From Lycorma delicatula (taxonomy: Eukaryota > Arthropoda > Insecta > Hemiptera > Fulgoridae): a DNA stretch of 64,000 bases. Made by a program: the position numbers and the translations under genes. Under the pieces are notes generated by a model. That model was not told the origin of the DNA, did no database searches, and worked only from the letters and a program-made list of their open reading frames with translations. Of the stretch, positions 1 to 14,900 are shown piece after piece (the first letter of the stretch is position 1; every line of letters begins with the position of its first letter). The DNA lies in the NCBI RefSeq assembly GCF_047948215.1, contig NC_134455.1, positions 222,498,526 to 222,562,525 of the forward strand. Reading direction: 5' to 3'.

Positions 1-2720
1 CTAGGTTTATTAAATAACTTCTTTACATTATAGACAAATAGTAAAATTCCTTATAATTAAAAATGTTAAATTTTTATTAAATAAACAAAATAATTACTGG
101 GTATATTATTTTATTTTAGTCTTTCAAACCAGTATAAACAAACCTTTTTAAGAGTTATTAAAATAAAAGATAATTCATTAATAAATACTACAGAAATATT
201 TTAAAATTACTATAAAATATGTAATTTAGCAAGTAAAATATGTCATACCAAACAAATCCTGCTATTATAATGATAAACAGTAATATAATTAATGGTTGAT
301 GAAAATTATTTAAAATACCATATTTATTTGGTTAAAATTTACCTGTATAAATATGGACCATTAGAATACCAGGTAAGTGTGATGCTAATTTAAGTTTAAA
401 TATGACTATTTTAATACATGTAGTGCTTTCTAGCTTGTACTTTTAGTTTATACCCACTGCATTACTGAAATATTGTCGCTTAAGATCAATAATTGCAAAG
501 GTAGTAATTGTCAAATGAAGGAAATATAGAAATATTTAAGTGGAAAAGCTTAAGTGGTTCAAATGCTAATAAAGGCAGTTATTTTTACATGGATTTGAAT
601 ACTCGATGGTGGATGCCGGTGTTCTTTGATGGTTGGGTTTCAATTAACTGCACATCTTAGGAATGATCGATCTCAGATTGTACAATATATCTTATTTTTT
701 ATATATCTTATTTCATTCATCCTCTGAAAATAATACCTTACGGTAGTTCTGGAGGCTAAATAAAAAAAGAAAGAATTAGTGGAAAAGCTTATAGTTGATT
801 TATATTTATAAATTTTGGCAAGAGACAGAAAAGAAAACATTTATAATTATTACTGCTAATGTGCATGAGCTTGCTATCATAACATTAAGGACACTGCCAT
901 CACCAAATTTACAACCAAAAAGTTTAACATGAACTCTTTTAAAGAAATACAGGTACTATAAATAACTCTTTTTATAAATGATTAATCTTAAAATTGATGT
1001 GTTGCAATAACATTGTTTGCTTATTCTTTTAAGATAGTAAAGGGATTAAAAAAGAAACCTGTTAAAATTTAAGCTAAATGAATTATATAATAAATAATTT
1101 CATCAGCTTTATAATTTTATCACTTTTGCATCTGTTAAATTTTCTGTAGATTAATATAAAACTCTTGTAAAATATCACATTTACAAATTTACTCCTCCAC
1201 TACTGTAATAACTATCTGCATTCCTTCTAACCACTCAGAGTATGGAATACACTAGTACTCATGAGAAGAATAAAAACTGTTACAATCATCTATGAAAATT
1301 TTTATAGGCATTCAAAATCTGCTTATACCTATGCTCCCAGGTTCTATTATAATGGTCTTGAAGCATGGTAATTTGTTTTTATTCTACATACTTATTTAAT
1401 AAATGTCTAATTATGAAAAATTTTAAGTTATTTTTCTTTTATTAAAAAAAAGGTGAATTTTTTTACAAATATAATGTTATATTTCATAAAACACATTTTT
1501 ATATAAAACTGGTTATTTCTTATTTCATCAGACAATATATTATAGTACAGTACATACTTTCAAAAGTTTTAATCTGCAATTTCAGTTTTTACAGACAACT
1601 TTATAAAAATTTTAAGATGAATTACTTCATATATTTCTAAATAAAGTGATATACAAAGGCCATTATAACAAACTTTTTTAAGATATTTCGTATGGATATT
1701 TTTATAAAAAACCAAAAGCAGTTCATAGGATAAGCATGAATTTTTGCTTGCAAAATAACTTAAAAGAAAATATGGTAGATGTGTGGGTTGAAAACTACAC
1801 TTATTTTTTAAACAATATTTATCTTATTTCTGAAGACCAATTTTCAAAGAAGTTTACTCAGGTAAACTACAATAATATCCAATGAAATCTAAATTTCCAA
1901 GTTTCCCACTTTACGCATTCTTTATTAAAATTTTTCACCTTTACTTCTATTTTACTCAAAAGTTATTGCATTTACAGAAACAACAAAAAAAAACTTCCTC
2001 TTTTACATTATTATCTCAGTCTATATTATTTTATTTCTAGAAATACTTACAAAAAATAAAAAACACTACAATTTAGCCATATTTTTTAACACAATGTCTA
2101 TAGCAATATTCTTCAATTCTTAAGATAGAAACAATTTTATCTACAGACTTTTATATATGGGTAGATGTCTGCTTTAATGAAAAAACTCAAATTTGATTGA
2201 AGACAAACAATGAGTTGTGGTTAAACCACTCAGTACTGTATTCCAAGCTTAGTTACATAAATGTTATGGTACAAGATACTCTGAATTATTCACCATCAAA
2301 ACAGAAAGAAGCACCATCGTAACGAATGAAACTTTTTTTCATCTTCTTTATAAGTTATCTGACTTCATAAAAAAAAATTAATTTACACCAATAATTCAGT
2401 TATTGTCAGACAAATTTGGTTTCCTTCTTTCTCATTAATCATTTAAAATACCAGTGTTCTTTAAATTCAATTTGAAAGCATTAAAAGTGGTTACTTAATA
2501 CTTTCACTTATTTGTATGTGTTACTCATAGTCAAACAAATGTAACTGAAAATGAAAAAGTTTGCAGATGCAGACTTATACTATTTTTTTTTTATTTTAAT
2601 TGTTTAAATTATAACGTAATGTATATTAATTTTATTTTAATGTAACGCATATAACTTCACTACATGTGAATTTTTATTTCACAAATGGAATTAATTTACT
2701 TTTATTAAATTTTTATGCAG
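1..2720. other. Upstream flank of the transglutaminase gene
   Basis: Very AT-rich sequence in front of the first recognised transglutaminase coding exon. It ends in a splice acceptor (TTTTTATGCAG, to 2720), so at least its right part should be intron. Apart from a SINE fragment at about 554-773 I see no coding exon. A donor-like CAG/GTAAGT at 370/371 could end an upstream exon, but one such match is expected by chance. Confidence 0.6.
554..773 (+). mobile_element. 5'-truncated tRNA-derived SINE (family 1)
   Basis: It begins at the B-box part (GGTTCAAATGC) and continues through the same body seen in the copies at 27964, 32922, 34576 and 36142 (blocks such as GGTTGGGTTTCAATTAAC and TCATTCATCCTCTGAA). 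It ends in GGAGGCTAAATAAAAAAAG. The tRNA-like A-box half is missing or too diverged to see. Confidence 0.75.
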
Positions 2721-2724
2721 AAAG

Positions 2725-2926
2725 ATGAGTGTTCTGGAAGTAGAAACATTACATATGTATCCACTTGAAAATGCCCAGCGACATCATACAGACCTATATG
2801 AATTAGTTCACAGAAATAAGCCAACTCCAGTACTTCGCAGAGGACAGTCATTCTTCATCGTATTCAAATTTAAAGATCGTAGCTACAATGATAAAGTAGA
2901 TGTTGTACGATTAATTTTTAATTATG
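2725..2926 (+). CDS. Tg: Transglutaminase exon 1 of 13 (as seen)
   Basis: Encodes residues 1-67 and the first base of Gly68, which is the start of the N-terminal domain ([14 protein letters not shown], then VLRRGQSF). The acceptor ends at 2720, so the exon really starts at 2721 with four bases before this ATG. The ATG may be the start after a 5' UTR intron, or an internal Met of a longer protein. Donor is ATG/GTAAGT. Confidence 0.9.
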
Positions 2927-5900
2927 GTAAGTGAAAATTAAATTAATTAAAATAAAAGAGTACAATATTAGCTCCTTATTTGGTAGTAAACCAGTGATTT
3001 TGAATTACACTTGAAATAATGCAAATAATCAAATTTCATGGGGATTTATCTTCAAGATATCAATCATTACCTATGATCATCTTCCTGAGATCAATACTAA
3101 TATGAGGAGGTGATAGTAGCACATGATTACCACACTTACAAAAATCACACCACTCTTGGAGAAATTACACCCTTGTCGGCTCCCAAGTCCTAGCAAAGTT
3201 ACAAAGTTAATTTACTTAAAAATTGTAAATTGATTTCTTTTCTAATAATGACCTTCTCAATAAAATTTACAGAATACTTATGAGACAGAGATTCATTAAA
3301 ATAAATATCTGTTATGACACTATAAACTATATATTTAATTTAAAATTAACTATTTTTTCTATCAATTCCTAATTAAGTCATCACATTGGTTACTGTTCAC
3401 ATGCCCTAGAAAATACACATATCTTGAGTTACCAATTATGTCCTGAAGAGAACATATTTCAAAAACTGAATTTATTCCTTTTTTTAAGCATCTCGACATC
3501 CATTTCTAAATGCCTATCAACCTCAATGGATTGTTGACATAATCTAAGTTGAGCATATTCTTTAAAAAGATTTATATTAATAAATTACTTCTAAATATAA
3601 AATATCCAGTTAAGATAATAAACCCATCATAAGAATCCTTATGGAGTCATTTTCAAAGACCAAGAAAGATATTGTTGGGTTCTTCAATAAGAAACCTGTA
3701 AACCACTTTAAGAACAGGATTCTCCAAAAATTCTTTACCTTCTAAGAAACCAATTGTTAGACTGCTGTTTTAGCTCATGTCATGCTGTCTCTGCAGGTTG
3801 ACTCAAGGCCAATAAACGTCACTAAGCATAGTCTCTTCTACTTTAAAGTCAGCCTTCTTTTAAATGAGTTAGCGATTCAGTGAAGTTCAGCCAGCTTAAT
3901 TGAGCTGGTTTGAACCAACAGCCTTACTTCTGGCCAAAAATGTATCCAAAAATATCCAAAAATGTGATTATACATCTAGCAACACATTTATTCAGACAAC
4001 AGTTATACGCATTCAGTCAAAATTTCATCAATTAAGTTATTTAAAATTTCATATTAATATGCTTCCAGAAAATCTTCTTGGAGCTGTAATCCATCTGCTT
4101 TATTGTTAATGAAGTTGGAGGCATTGTTATTATAGCATCTCTTTAAGACAGAAATTCTATAAATAGAATAAATAACTGTTAATGATATTCATACAAAAAA
4201 TAAACATAAATATAAATTTCAGGAACAAGACCGGTAACTAAGTTTGGTTTACCAGTTAGTGAAATCGGTGTGGCAGTATTAAACTCAAATGAAGTTAATG
4301 AAGATATACATGACTGGAATGTTCATATCAAAGGTCGTGACCCAGATGCAATAACATTAGAGGTAAGTACATATGCCAGTTAAAGAAAATGAATACATAT
4401 ATTTCTTAAACAATTAAAGGATTACAGTAATAGGGTCAAAATAAAATATATTTGGATAAATTGGTGAACAGTTTCATGATGTATAATTATGCTTTTTAAT
4501 TACTGATTAGATAGCTGATTTGAAATTTACCAAATCTCATTCATTGTATTGCCCACAACCCTAGTAATATATAGGAAGTGCATTATTAAACAAAGAATTC
4601 AAAAGCATTACAAGACTGGCATGCATCACAATGTAACAATGAATTATTACATGGATAACAAACACCACACATATGTGCAGCCATAGGAAGATGACAGAGA
4701 GTTAGGAACAGTGGAGAAGAGGAAAATTGATTAATGATAGACAGACCCCGTGATTGATTAATGCAATAAAACCAAGACTAGAATATCTCTAACCCAGCCT
4801 TTCTGAACATAAAAAGGTTCAAGGTAATCACTTAAAAATTTTGCAAAGCTTATTCCAGTTCAGTCTGATAAAAGACGTTTCATTATATTTTTAAATTAAT
4901 TTACGTACATTATTTTAATTATTGTTTTATTAAATGAAACAATAACAATAAAGTTGACACCCAGTTACAGTTAGTTTTCTTCTATTTTTATGATGGATGA
5001 GAAATAAATTTTTTTAACTTGTGAAAAATTCCAAGCTTGGCCAGGATTCAAACCAAACCTTCCAATCTCTTTTTTCTAGATGAAAATAGAGATGCTATCA
5101 AACCACCATGAAGGACAATTTAACAGTTAGTAGAACTGGTTTGGCAATGAAATTCAAACAATGTGAATAATATTTATGATAGGATGTTTGTATCAAATGT
5201 TGTGTTCCAGATGCATTAACATTAGAGATATAGCATTAATACTGCTCATTCTTCAATTTAAAGGAGACTTAGGAAATCAGTGATTATTTTCATTAATAAT
5301 TCCAAGAGTTATTTTTTTTTTTTTTTTTTAATATTATCCATAATTTTTCAAATAAAATCTAGTTTGGTAGGATTTTTAAAAACAAAAAAATGGTTTGTCA
5401 GGAAATGGAAATTTAAATGAAATATTAGATTTTCATAAAAAAATTTTCTATATAATTTTTTACATTTGTTTCATACGCATTACTTTCTCTACAAAATTGA
5501 AAAAAGTAAAGAGATTTTCAAAATGTCAAAAAAGTTGTTCATTTTATAGTTTCTTATATCAATTCATATTATGGTATTCTATCTGATACAATTAACTAAA
5601 ATGCTTTTTATTTTTTTAATTAAACTGAGAATTTATCAAGCTGTATGATTGATTACCAGAATTATAAGCAAACTTTAAAAACATAGTTACACAGTGATCC
5701 AAAACATAGCAACTATGCACATTTTTAGAAGTACAGCCTCTACTTAGAACTAAAAGGTTTCTCAGTAGTTTATTCTAAGTATCAGAATTTTAGCATTACT
5801 GAATTATTAGAAGAAAAGTTACTATACTACTACTGTTGTCATTCCAGCTGACAAATATTAACTTTTATAACAAAATACATGCAGAATGTTAAATTTTTTT

Positions 5901-8900
5901 GTGTAAAATATTTTTTTTTATTTTATTAAAACTCCAACGATGAATACTAGGATTCAGAAAGGCATAGTTTGAATTAAAAAATATTTATTATGTATTGTTA
6001 AGAATATTTATTTATGTATTTTGTATGTAGTGTTTTTGTATTTTAAGTGGTATCATCATAAAGGTATATTACTAAAGTATTTTAGGCATGATTTTCACTG
6101 TGTACAAAGATTACCCACATAAAAATTACAAACAATTTAAAAATATCTAGAAAACTAACAACTACAAAAACTAACTCACACTTTAAATCACTTACCTACT
6201 TATTAGCTATTAGAACTGTTATCCACCATCTACTTAACTCACCCATGAGTTCATAGAAGAACTGAACAGAGAAATATGTATACCAACATAGTCTCTTGAC
6301 TATTTAAAAATCAAAACAAAAAATTACCATTTACTTATAACACAAGACTTAAAAAAAAGTTATTTTAAAAAATTGTAGATTAAAATTGCCTGATTTATTT
6401 ATAAAAAACAAGACAAAGCACACAGAAGACATATTACGAACATATAATAACCCTGGAGTTCATAAAGTAAACTAATCTGACTCACTGAGCAAATAGAATA
6501 TATATAATGAAAATACAAAACCTCTCTATAATAATATAAATGGAATTTCTCTACCATCTTATAGAAACAGTTCACAAATGCACCATCATTAAAAGCAACC
6601 TGGACATTTCTTATCCACACAGAAAGTGGATAAGTAAGGTGGATAAGTATCCACATCTTGATACTTATGAACATTATGAAGTATACAAACTACAATTAAG
6701 ATGTATTATACAAACAGGCACAGTCCATACCCAATAATTTTTATGATCCTAAATTTATGTTTTCATGACTGAAACAAAAAATCACACACAATATAATTTA
6801 GCTGACACTACGATGTAATAAAGCATACATTACATCATTGATAGTGACTGAAGCATTAGAAAATGAATTGAGAAGATTTTTAACCTTAATCTTTTTTTTT
6901 TTTATTTAGATAATAATTAAAATCATTTATGTACATAAAAAAATATATGTTCATCAAAAGTAATCAAGTAATAATGTAAAAAAAAAAATAATTAACAAAA
7001 GAATAATAATAAACAATAGTTAAATGTTTTATAATATGGAATTTAAAAATAGAAAAAAATAGTAAATATGTCTTCATTTTCTTCCAGTAATCTTAGCAGG
7101 TAATGGATTGTAGACTACTATTTTGTTCTGTCCCTCCTCTACAACCAATTCCATCATTACAACCCTACTTGTAATATCCAATGACTGTTTGAGGTGGTAA
7201 TACTAAATACATATAAGAAATCACATACACACACACACATACCCACCCTGACTCCATAGGGGAAGACACCCTCCAAGAGGCAGACGCTACCCCCTCTGTA
7301 CCTAGCCCTTATGGGCTTTACCGGAGATCATTTTCAAAACCTTGACCAAGGCTCTCAGCCTTGTTCTTGCCTAAGTCAGGATGCCACTAATGTGAATGCC
7401 ACATGTGACATTCCCTTTGGTGTACTACTATCATTAAGGACTCTCAAGAAAAGAAAACAAAATACATCTAAACTAAGTGTCTCAAACAAGACTGATTAAC
7501 AAAAATAAGGAACTGAAATCTACTATCTACCGAAGTAAGGAGCTGATTTCAACATGAAATAACAAAGAATACGAAAACATAAAAACCCATGAATACAAAA
7601 CAACAATAAAAACATAACAACAATGAAAAACAAACATAAAGCAGGAAAGCCCAAGTGATACCTTAGACCCCCTCAACAATCCTTTCTTTTGCCAAGTAAT
7701 TTATGAAGTTCTCTAGTATGACCCATTCGGCTGGTTTCGTCAATTAACACTAAATTCTAACAACAACCCAATAATATCGAGCCAACAAATTGTCTCTGTA
7801 CACATCAACTCATACTTGGAGGATTCATACAAAACATGATAAACGTCATCCAACAATCCACATTGCAGACACATTCCTGAGTTCAACAGGCTGAACCTCT
7901 GCAGCCTGGCCCTAAAAGCACCATGCCCAGAGAGATATTGCGTTACGAACTTGTTCAGGTTTACCCAAGAGGCACCCTCCAAACTAACATCTGGAAAGAG
8001 ACCACGCATATAATGCCCACCCTCTGCCTCATGCCATATCTGGCCTGCCGCAAAGCATTGCCATATTGTTCAATTTCCCGAATTTTTTCAGAAGTTAACT
8101 CACCTAACTTCTTGACAACATAACACTGTTCCTCTCTGACGCAAGAAAATCTATCGGTTTCATGCCCACAATCACGAAGATTGCCTCCCATGAAATTGTG
8201 CAGTAGCCTCCCACTTCCATTAACAATATTAGGTGTTGAGCCCTCAACAATATATCCCAATAGCTTTTGAATTTTGGCCTATCTGCTCAGACTGGTGCCG
8301 CATACAGCATAATTGCTTCACAGACGCCCTTACACAGAATACTCATAGTTATAAAGTTAAGACCCCAATCAGGATTGACCACACGTCAAATACCAAAGCC
8401 ACTTCTCCACACGGGGCTTCTCCATGACGTAGTGAAGGTACTTCTTAAATTGCATTTTCTCATCTAGAAACTCCCCAAGGTACTTTTGAACCTGAACATA
8501 CTTTATGCACTGGCCTGCTATCAAACCACAGACTCACTGCCAAACAGCCTTTGAGGAGCATCATTGTGGTCTTCTCCAGGCTGAACGTCATCTTATATTG
8601 ATGACCCCACAGCTTGAGTACCCTGCAATCCTGAGTGGCTCAGAGTTCTACCTCCCTCCATGAGCATTCTTCAACCAGCAGAAGCCCATCGTCAGCATAA
8701 GCCACAATGCGACATCCACTGGGCAACCTCAGCCACAGAAGAGAATCAAACTCCATCACCCACAACAGAGGACCCAACATGCTGCCCTGGGGACAACCCT
8801 TGGACAGTGTCTTGCCTACCTCATGGCTGCCCTCACGAAGCAGCACATCCCAATCACTGAAGTAACTTTACATGACCTGCAATTCACTCACAGTGCATTC

Positions 8901-11900
8901 TCTTCTTTGCAGTTGATAAATGGTTGAGGACCACCACAGATTATTAAATGCCCCAGAAATGTCCAAGAGTGTTCCTAATCACAAACACACATGTGCATGT
9001 GCGTACACACACACACCCTTACTTTTATTCATAAGTTTATTCCATGTCAATCATGAAAAGGACAAAGCCATTAACGACACTGGTTAATAATGATTTTCTA
9101 ACATGGTCAATATTTGACCATAATGAAACTTATGTATTTTTGAGCAGTAATTCCAAATACAAAGTCAGAATTTTCCTCAGATTTTTACATAACTGTCCTT
9201 TCTATTTTCCAGTAAGTACATGTGCATGAACAATAAAAATACAATATATTATTTATTTATTGCAGCAGTTAAGTTGCTAAATAAACTATAATATATTTGA
9301 GTTGATAAAATAGCCATGAAAATAAGTATTATTATTACTTTACAATAATTAAAACTACAAATGATACTCATCTAATTCATGTCAAATTTTTCCTAAATGT
9401 AATTATGCCACCCATTAATATACATTAACACATACAGTATTGAGACACTGCACAGTGTATATTAATTTTTTTTTTTTTTTGTGACTCAGTGCTGGATGTA
9501 ATACTGTAAACAATAAACAATGTATCATACTGGCTAAGAAAATCTCATCCACAAGATTGTAACCTCTTTATTGTGTAACGTTTAGTGTACAGCTACTTTT
9601 CCTACCAATTTGTGATTTTATTTTTCACTGTAATGTCAATATATACACTACATTATTGTGTGCATAAAGTGTTTAAATTTTCTAATATGTGTTTGTGAGT
9701 GTACTGCTGTGAAATTTTTAATAAAACTGGCACACAGTTGCATAACTATCCAGAAATTTCTGCTACATTTGTGGAGATGTAATATTACAGTCTCAGAGGA
9801 AAAATATAACTCCACTGATAGAATAAACTATATGAGCTATACATTGGGTGTAAAGTAAGTGATCAGAGTCGGTCCGGGGCTCTTCATATTTGCTGAAATT
9901 CATGAGTAGCCCTGTTGGGTGAATGGATCTCATCACACAACATTTGCAATTCCAATGGTTTGGAAAGAATCAAAGGATCTTTCATGAACTGCTATTTTAG
10001 TATAACAAAAATATCAGGGATAACAGCTAAGACTAGACATACTGTTAAATTTCCTAATATTCCCTCTGCTTTAAGTCCAGTGCCTCACAGTTCATAGTTT
10101 CCAATTCACTAGCACCAAAAACATGGGGATTAGATGAAGCTGAAGTTATTGATGTTGAAGGTTATACAGATTTATCAGATTATAAACAAAAGAGAGACCC
10201 AAATTTGTTAGAAAATACAGATATTGAACCACACTTAACTTTTCAGTCAAAATTAAATGATCTCATTTCTAAATTTATCCAATAATCAAACAGAAATTCT
10301 CCCATCATAACTCAAAGAATGGAATCTTTTACAACACAATATTAAAATAAGTGCTTTCCTTGAGAAGCAATGTGAATTTGAAGTTTCTTCTTCCAGTATG
10401 AGGACTTAGTTTACGATAATGATGTGGAATCTTTACTAGAAGCTTTGGGACATAGCACCACCCTGAATAGCATCTTTTTATAAACTTCTTAAAAGCATAT
10501 TTTGAAAGCAGTCCTTCATTTAGAAATAACATCCCATCAATCCCTTTAACTCGTACAGCTCACATAAAGGAGTCATATGAAAATATGAACCTTGTATTGG
10601 ATATGATTCAATATGAGAAACATTTGTGAAGACCTGCACAAATGCTGCCAACAACAGTGCTGCAAAGCACTATTACTTGGTTTAAAACTTGAGTATAAAA
10701 AATTTTGTTGCTTCTTGTGCAAGTGGGAGAGCGGAGATAGTAGGAATCATAATGTTAAGAGAAAAAAAGAGTGGCCAAAAAGAGAAACATTGACTGCAGG
10801 AGAAAAAAGTAGAAAAAAGGAGAAAAGTTCAGCACTAGTAAAACATGAAAAAGTTTACCTTCCACCAAATATTAAGCTAGATTTAATGAAAATTTTTGTT
10901 AAAGGAATGAATCATGATGGGACTGGATTTCACTCTCTAAAGAACAAGTACCCTTAAGATAATAATCCAAATTAAAAATAAAATTATTCAAATAACAATT
11001 AAATTATAATATCAAAATACAGTACTGATTTACTAAAAATTTTGTAATAACTAATAGAAATTAATTAATAACACAATCTACAATCACTACATCTACAATT
11101 CACTTTGCAATTATTCACTTTTTACTGTTTGTAAAACAACTACCCAACCCTCTATGAATGACTATCACTTTGAGTCCTGTTCAAAAATAACTCATCAAAC
11201 AGCTTCTTGTTTACAACAACTGTCCAAAATGGAATACTTGTGACGCACTCTTCACTCCTTTGTTACCAAACATTGACTGCAATTGCTTTCATCGCACACC
11301 GCACTGAACTCAATGAAAAACTAACTGTCTTTCTGCTGGTCCCTGGCAGTATTTATACCTGCTGGCCTGCAGAACCAGTATCCAACCTTCCTTTTGATTG
11401 TTCAAGTGTAATAATTTTGATTGTCCAGCCTGCTACCACTTTTTCATAAGTCCTTTTCTAGAAAGAATTCCTTTGTTATTTCTTCTAGATTATTCTTTTT
11501 TTATTTTTTCTCTCTTTCTTCTTTCTGGAAGCTTCTCTACCCAATCATTGTATTTGTTGGACTGCAAGTAAGAAAATTAATGAATGATATTGAATTTGAA
11601 GACACTTTGAATGGCTGTAAAGTTGCTGCATGGAAATTTTTTTTAAATGTTGTAAACAACCCTTGAAAATCACAAGGCTGATAACTATAAAGAACTTATA
11701 ACAGAGCTTCTTAAAAACTATAAAGCACTTGGATGTAAATGAACTAAAGATCCACTTCTTAGAGTCTCATCTGAATTTTTTCCCCACCAATCTTGGAACG
11801 TGAGTGATGAACATTGAGAACACTTCACCAGGAAATATCCACCAAGGAAACATTCTACCAGGGAAACTGGATCCCAAGAATGCTGGCTGACTATTGCTGG

Positions 11901-14900
11901 AATCTCAAGACTGATGTAGTTACAGCAAACTACACCAGAAAATCCAAAAGAAGCAGATTTTAAGCTTATAGAAATTGCACGTATAATATTGTTATATTAC
12001 CAACATAATCCTTTTCTCTTACAAAAACAATGGTAATTACAAAAAACCATGACTGATAGAAACTACTTACATTTCAAATCGGTATCAAAAATACTATATG
12101 ATTCAGTTATTAACATTCTCATAACAAACAAAAAACAAAATTCTGTTGTCCAATGCAATCACAGGTTTTTCTTTGGTTTTTTCAGCTCAGAAAGAATTTG
12201 GATTTTAAACCGGCACATAATAACACAATACAATGTATGTTATTATGTGGTACATTTATTACCCACAGTGTATGGAAAAACAATGTTATGTTATCCTATG
12301 GAAAAAAATTTAAACAGCAAAAATAAACTTTTAGTTTATCAGGTTTTCCAAATTTTTAATATTCAACACAAAATCATAAATTTAAGTTATAAATTTTAGA
12401 ATAAATTTCATTTTCAGTAAAAAGTTACAAGAAAATTTTAATCAAAGGCAAAAATAAAATGTATACAATGGTCTAGTCTCCTCTAAAGCAGCTTAGAAAA
12501 TAGCTGTTTTTCTGTTTAGATCTATCTGATCAGCCCACACTACAGTTACTCAGCATCATACTCTCAAAGACACAGATCAAAAACATCATATTATTCAACA
12601 CAGTAAACTTACTCATTTATATTGTAATTTATAAACCATTTTTAACTATAAATCATAATTCTAGAAAATCAGTTATTTCCTATTATTTCAGGACAATAAT
12701 TAAGTTTTAATTGAAACAAAAAAGTGAACAGCAGCAAAGAAAATGAGAAAAAAATAATGGCACTAAACAAAAAACTCTATCTTCATCTCAAATTTCAAAT
12801 GAAAAATCAAGTTATAAAAATATTAACAAAAATTTATTTTCAGCAAAAATTGTTTAAATTTTTAAATATCAGCCCAATGCTGATGTTATACTGACACTAC
12901 ATAATTGTTTCCTGTTAAAAAATGAAATTCCTTCATGTAATCTCAAAATACAGTGCATTCAGAAAGTTGCTGTGCAATAGAATTATGGAAGTGTAATGAC
13001 AAAACTTTCTTAATTATTACTTTGTATTTTATTTCATTATTTTATGAAAATGGATATTACTGGAATAGATTATAAAAGGTATTGAAAATGACCTCCTCCA
13101 ACATCAATGCAACACTGCACACATTTTAATTTGTTTTCAAATACTTTAACCAGGTGATGTGGTTGAATGTTATGTACATATATCAATATTGCAGTTTTGA
13201 GTTTGTCAATTGTGTGTGGTCTATTGTAATACACTGTTTGTTTTGCTGCCCCCCCCCCCCCATAGAAAGTAATCTGGGAAAGCCAGATCACACAGTTGTG
13301 CACTCCTTGAAATGATTATTCGCTCACTAAAGACATTTTGTAAAAAAGTCATTGACCAGTTAGCTGTCTGCACCATCTTGTTGGAACCAACTATGATTGA
13401 TTTTCAGTTCTGTTAAGCGACTAATGAAGTTTGTTAAAAAAAAAACAAAAAAATTGCACAATAACGATTAGTATTAACTGTATTTTCTAAAAAGATTGGA
13501 CCCACAATGCGCGTTCTACTCACATTGACCCAGCCTCCAATTTTCGCTTCAGGTAAAGATTCTACATGCAATTCATGGGGTTAGTTGTTGACCACAATCA
13601 TGTACTTTGTGAAATAATATACCCTTCCAGATGAAACCAAGCTTTATCTGCAAAAAATATAATGTCTACAGAATTTTGGTCAATAAAATATTTAAACTAT
13701 TGACAATAATTTAGTATTTTGGAATGATCTGTATGTTTAACACACACATTGCTTTGCAGGAGAAAAGTTTCAGTTCTTTTCTTACAGCTTTATGTATGGT
13801 AGCAAATCTGATATTTTGCTGCTATACCAACTTAAACATTGACTTTGATAGACTTTCGACCATAGCATCCGAAATATCAAGGAGCTTCTGTTCGTTCAGT
13901 TTAGTTGGTCTTATCAGCATATTCAATAGACCCTGTTGCCTGAAATTTTTCAATAAGAGTCCAAACTTCATTGGGGTGAGGAACAGGAAACTTTTCAGAA
14001 AATTTCTGTTTCATTAAATCAGTATATCTGTCACCTTCACGAAAGACGTGTTCAACAAGAAAAATGTGTTCCTCTACCGAAAGAACCATTACATCTCCCC
14101 CAACTACTGATTCTGTTAAATGAAACAAAATGAAGTAGTACATTCAATCGCAACTCAACAGCTGATGTCTTGGTTTATTACTGAGCAATACCCAACAAAC
14201 TCACAGGACAACGAACCTAATGCCAAACGAACAGAATTCTAAAGCGTACTAAACAGCAACTTTCTGAACATAGTCCATAAATGTGTCGGTTACTGTATTG
14301 ATTAATATACAGTTACACATTAACATATACTCCAAACATACGTTCCCGTTAATCAAAAAAATTCAATGTACATACAAAATTCAGTGGTATAAGTGATTTA
14401 AAAGGAGCAGTCAATATTAAAAGTAATGGTATGTTTTGTATTAAACAAGCCTTTAGCATTAAACATTGTATTAAATAAGCCTTTTTTTTTTTTTTTGTTT
14501 AACCTCCACCATTAAGCATTGCTTCAGAGGATGAGATGAATGATTTGTAGCGTGTGTGAAAATGCCATGCCTGACCGGGATTCAAACCCAAGACCTCCGG
14601 ATGTGAACCTAGCTGATTAAAAGATTACTGTTCAGAAAATTAGAAATATATTAACAATGTAGAACATGTATACCTGTATATGAATTAATATAATTATTTC
14701 TGGTTGTAAATCTTTTAAATGGCAAGTAACTATCTATAATCAAAAAATAGTCATAACTAAAAACATTGTATAGTACCCCTATTCAGAACTAAGCAGAATT
14801 TATTATTGTAATAGATAAGATTGTACAGATCAAGCTAGCCTCAGAAATAATTATACAGTAATATAGTTATATATAACAAACTGAAAAAAAATTACAATCA

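Noticed and set aside
360..380. Strong donor CAG/GTAAGT suggesting an upstream transglutaminase exon
   Set aside because: The open frame before it has no ATG or family similarity, and single donor matches are common in long AT-rich introns.
3480..3860. Possible copia-like fragment on the minus strand
   Set aside because: No protease, integrase or reverse-transcriptase motif could be read.
3900..4109. Open frame of 69 codons within intron 1
   Set aside because: No family similarity, starts at a non-ATG codon and lies inside an intron; typical chance frame.
12049..12399. Open frame of 116 codons in intron 2
   Set aside because: Low-complexity AT-driven composition and no recognisable motif; no related copy seen.
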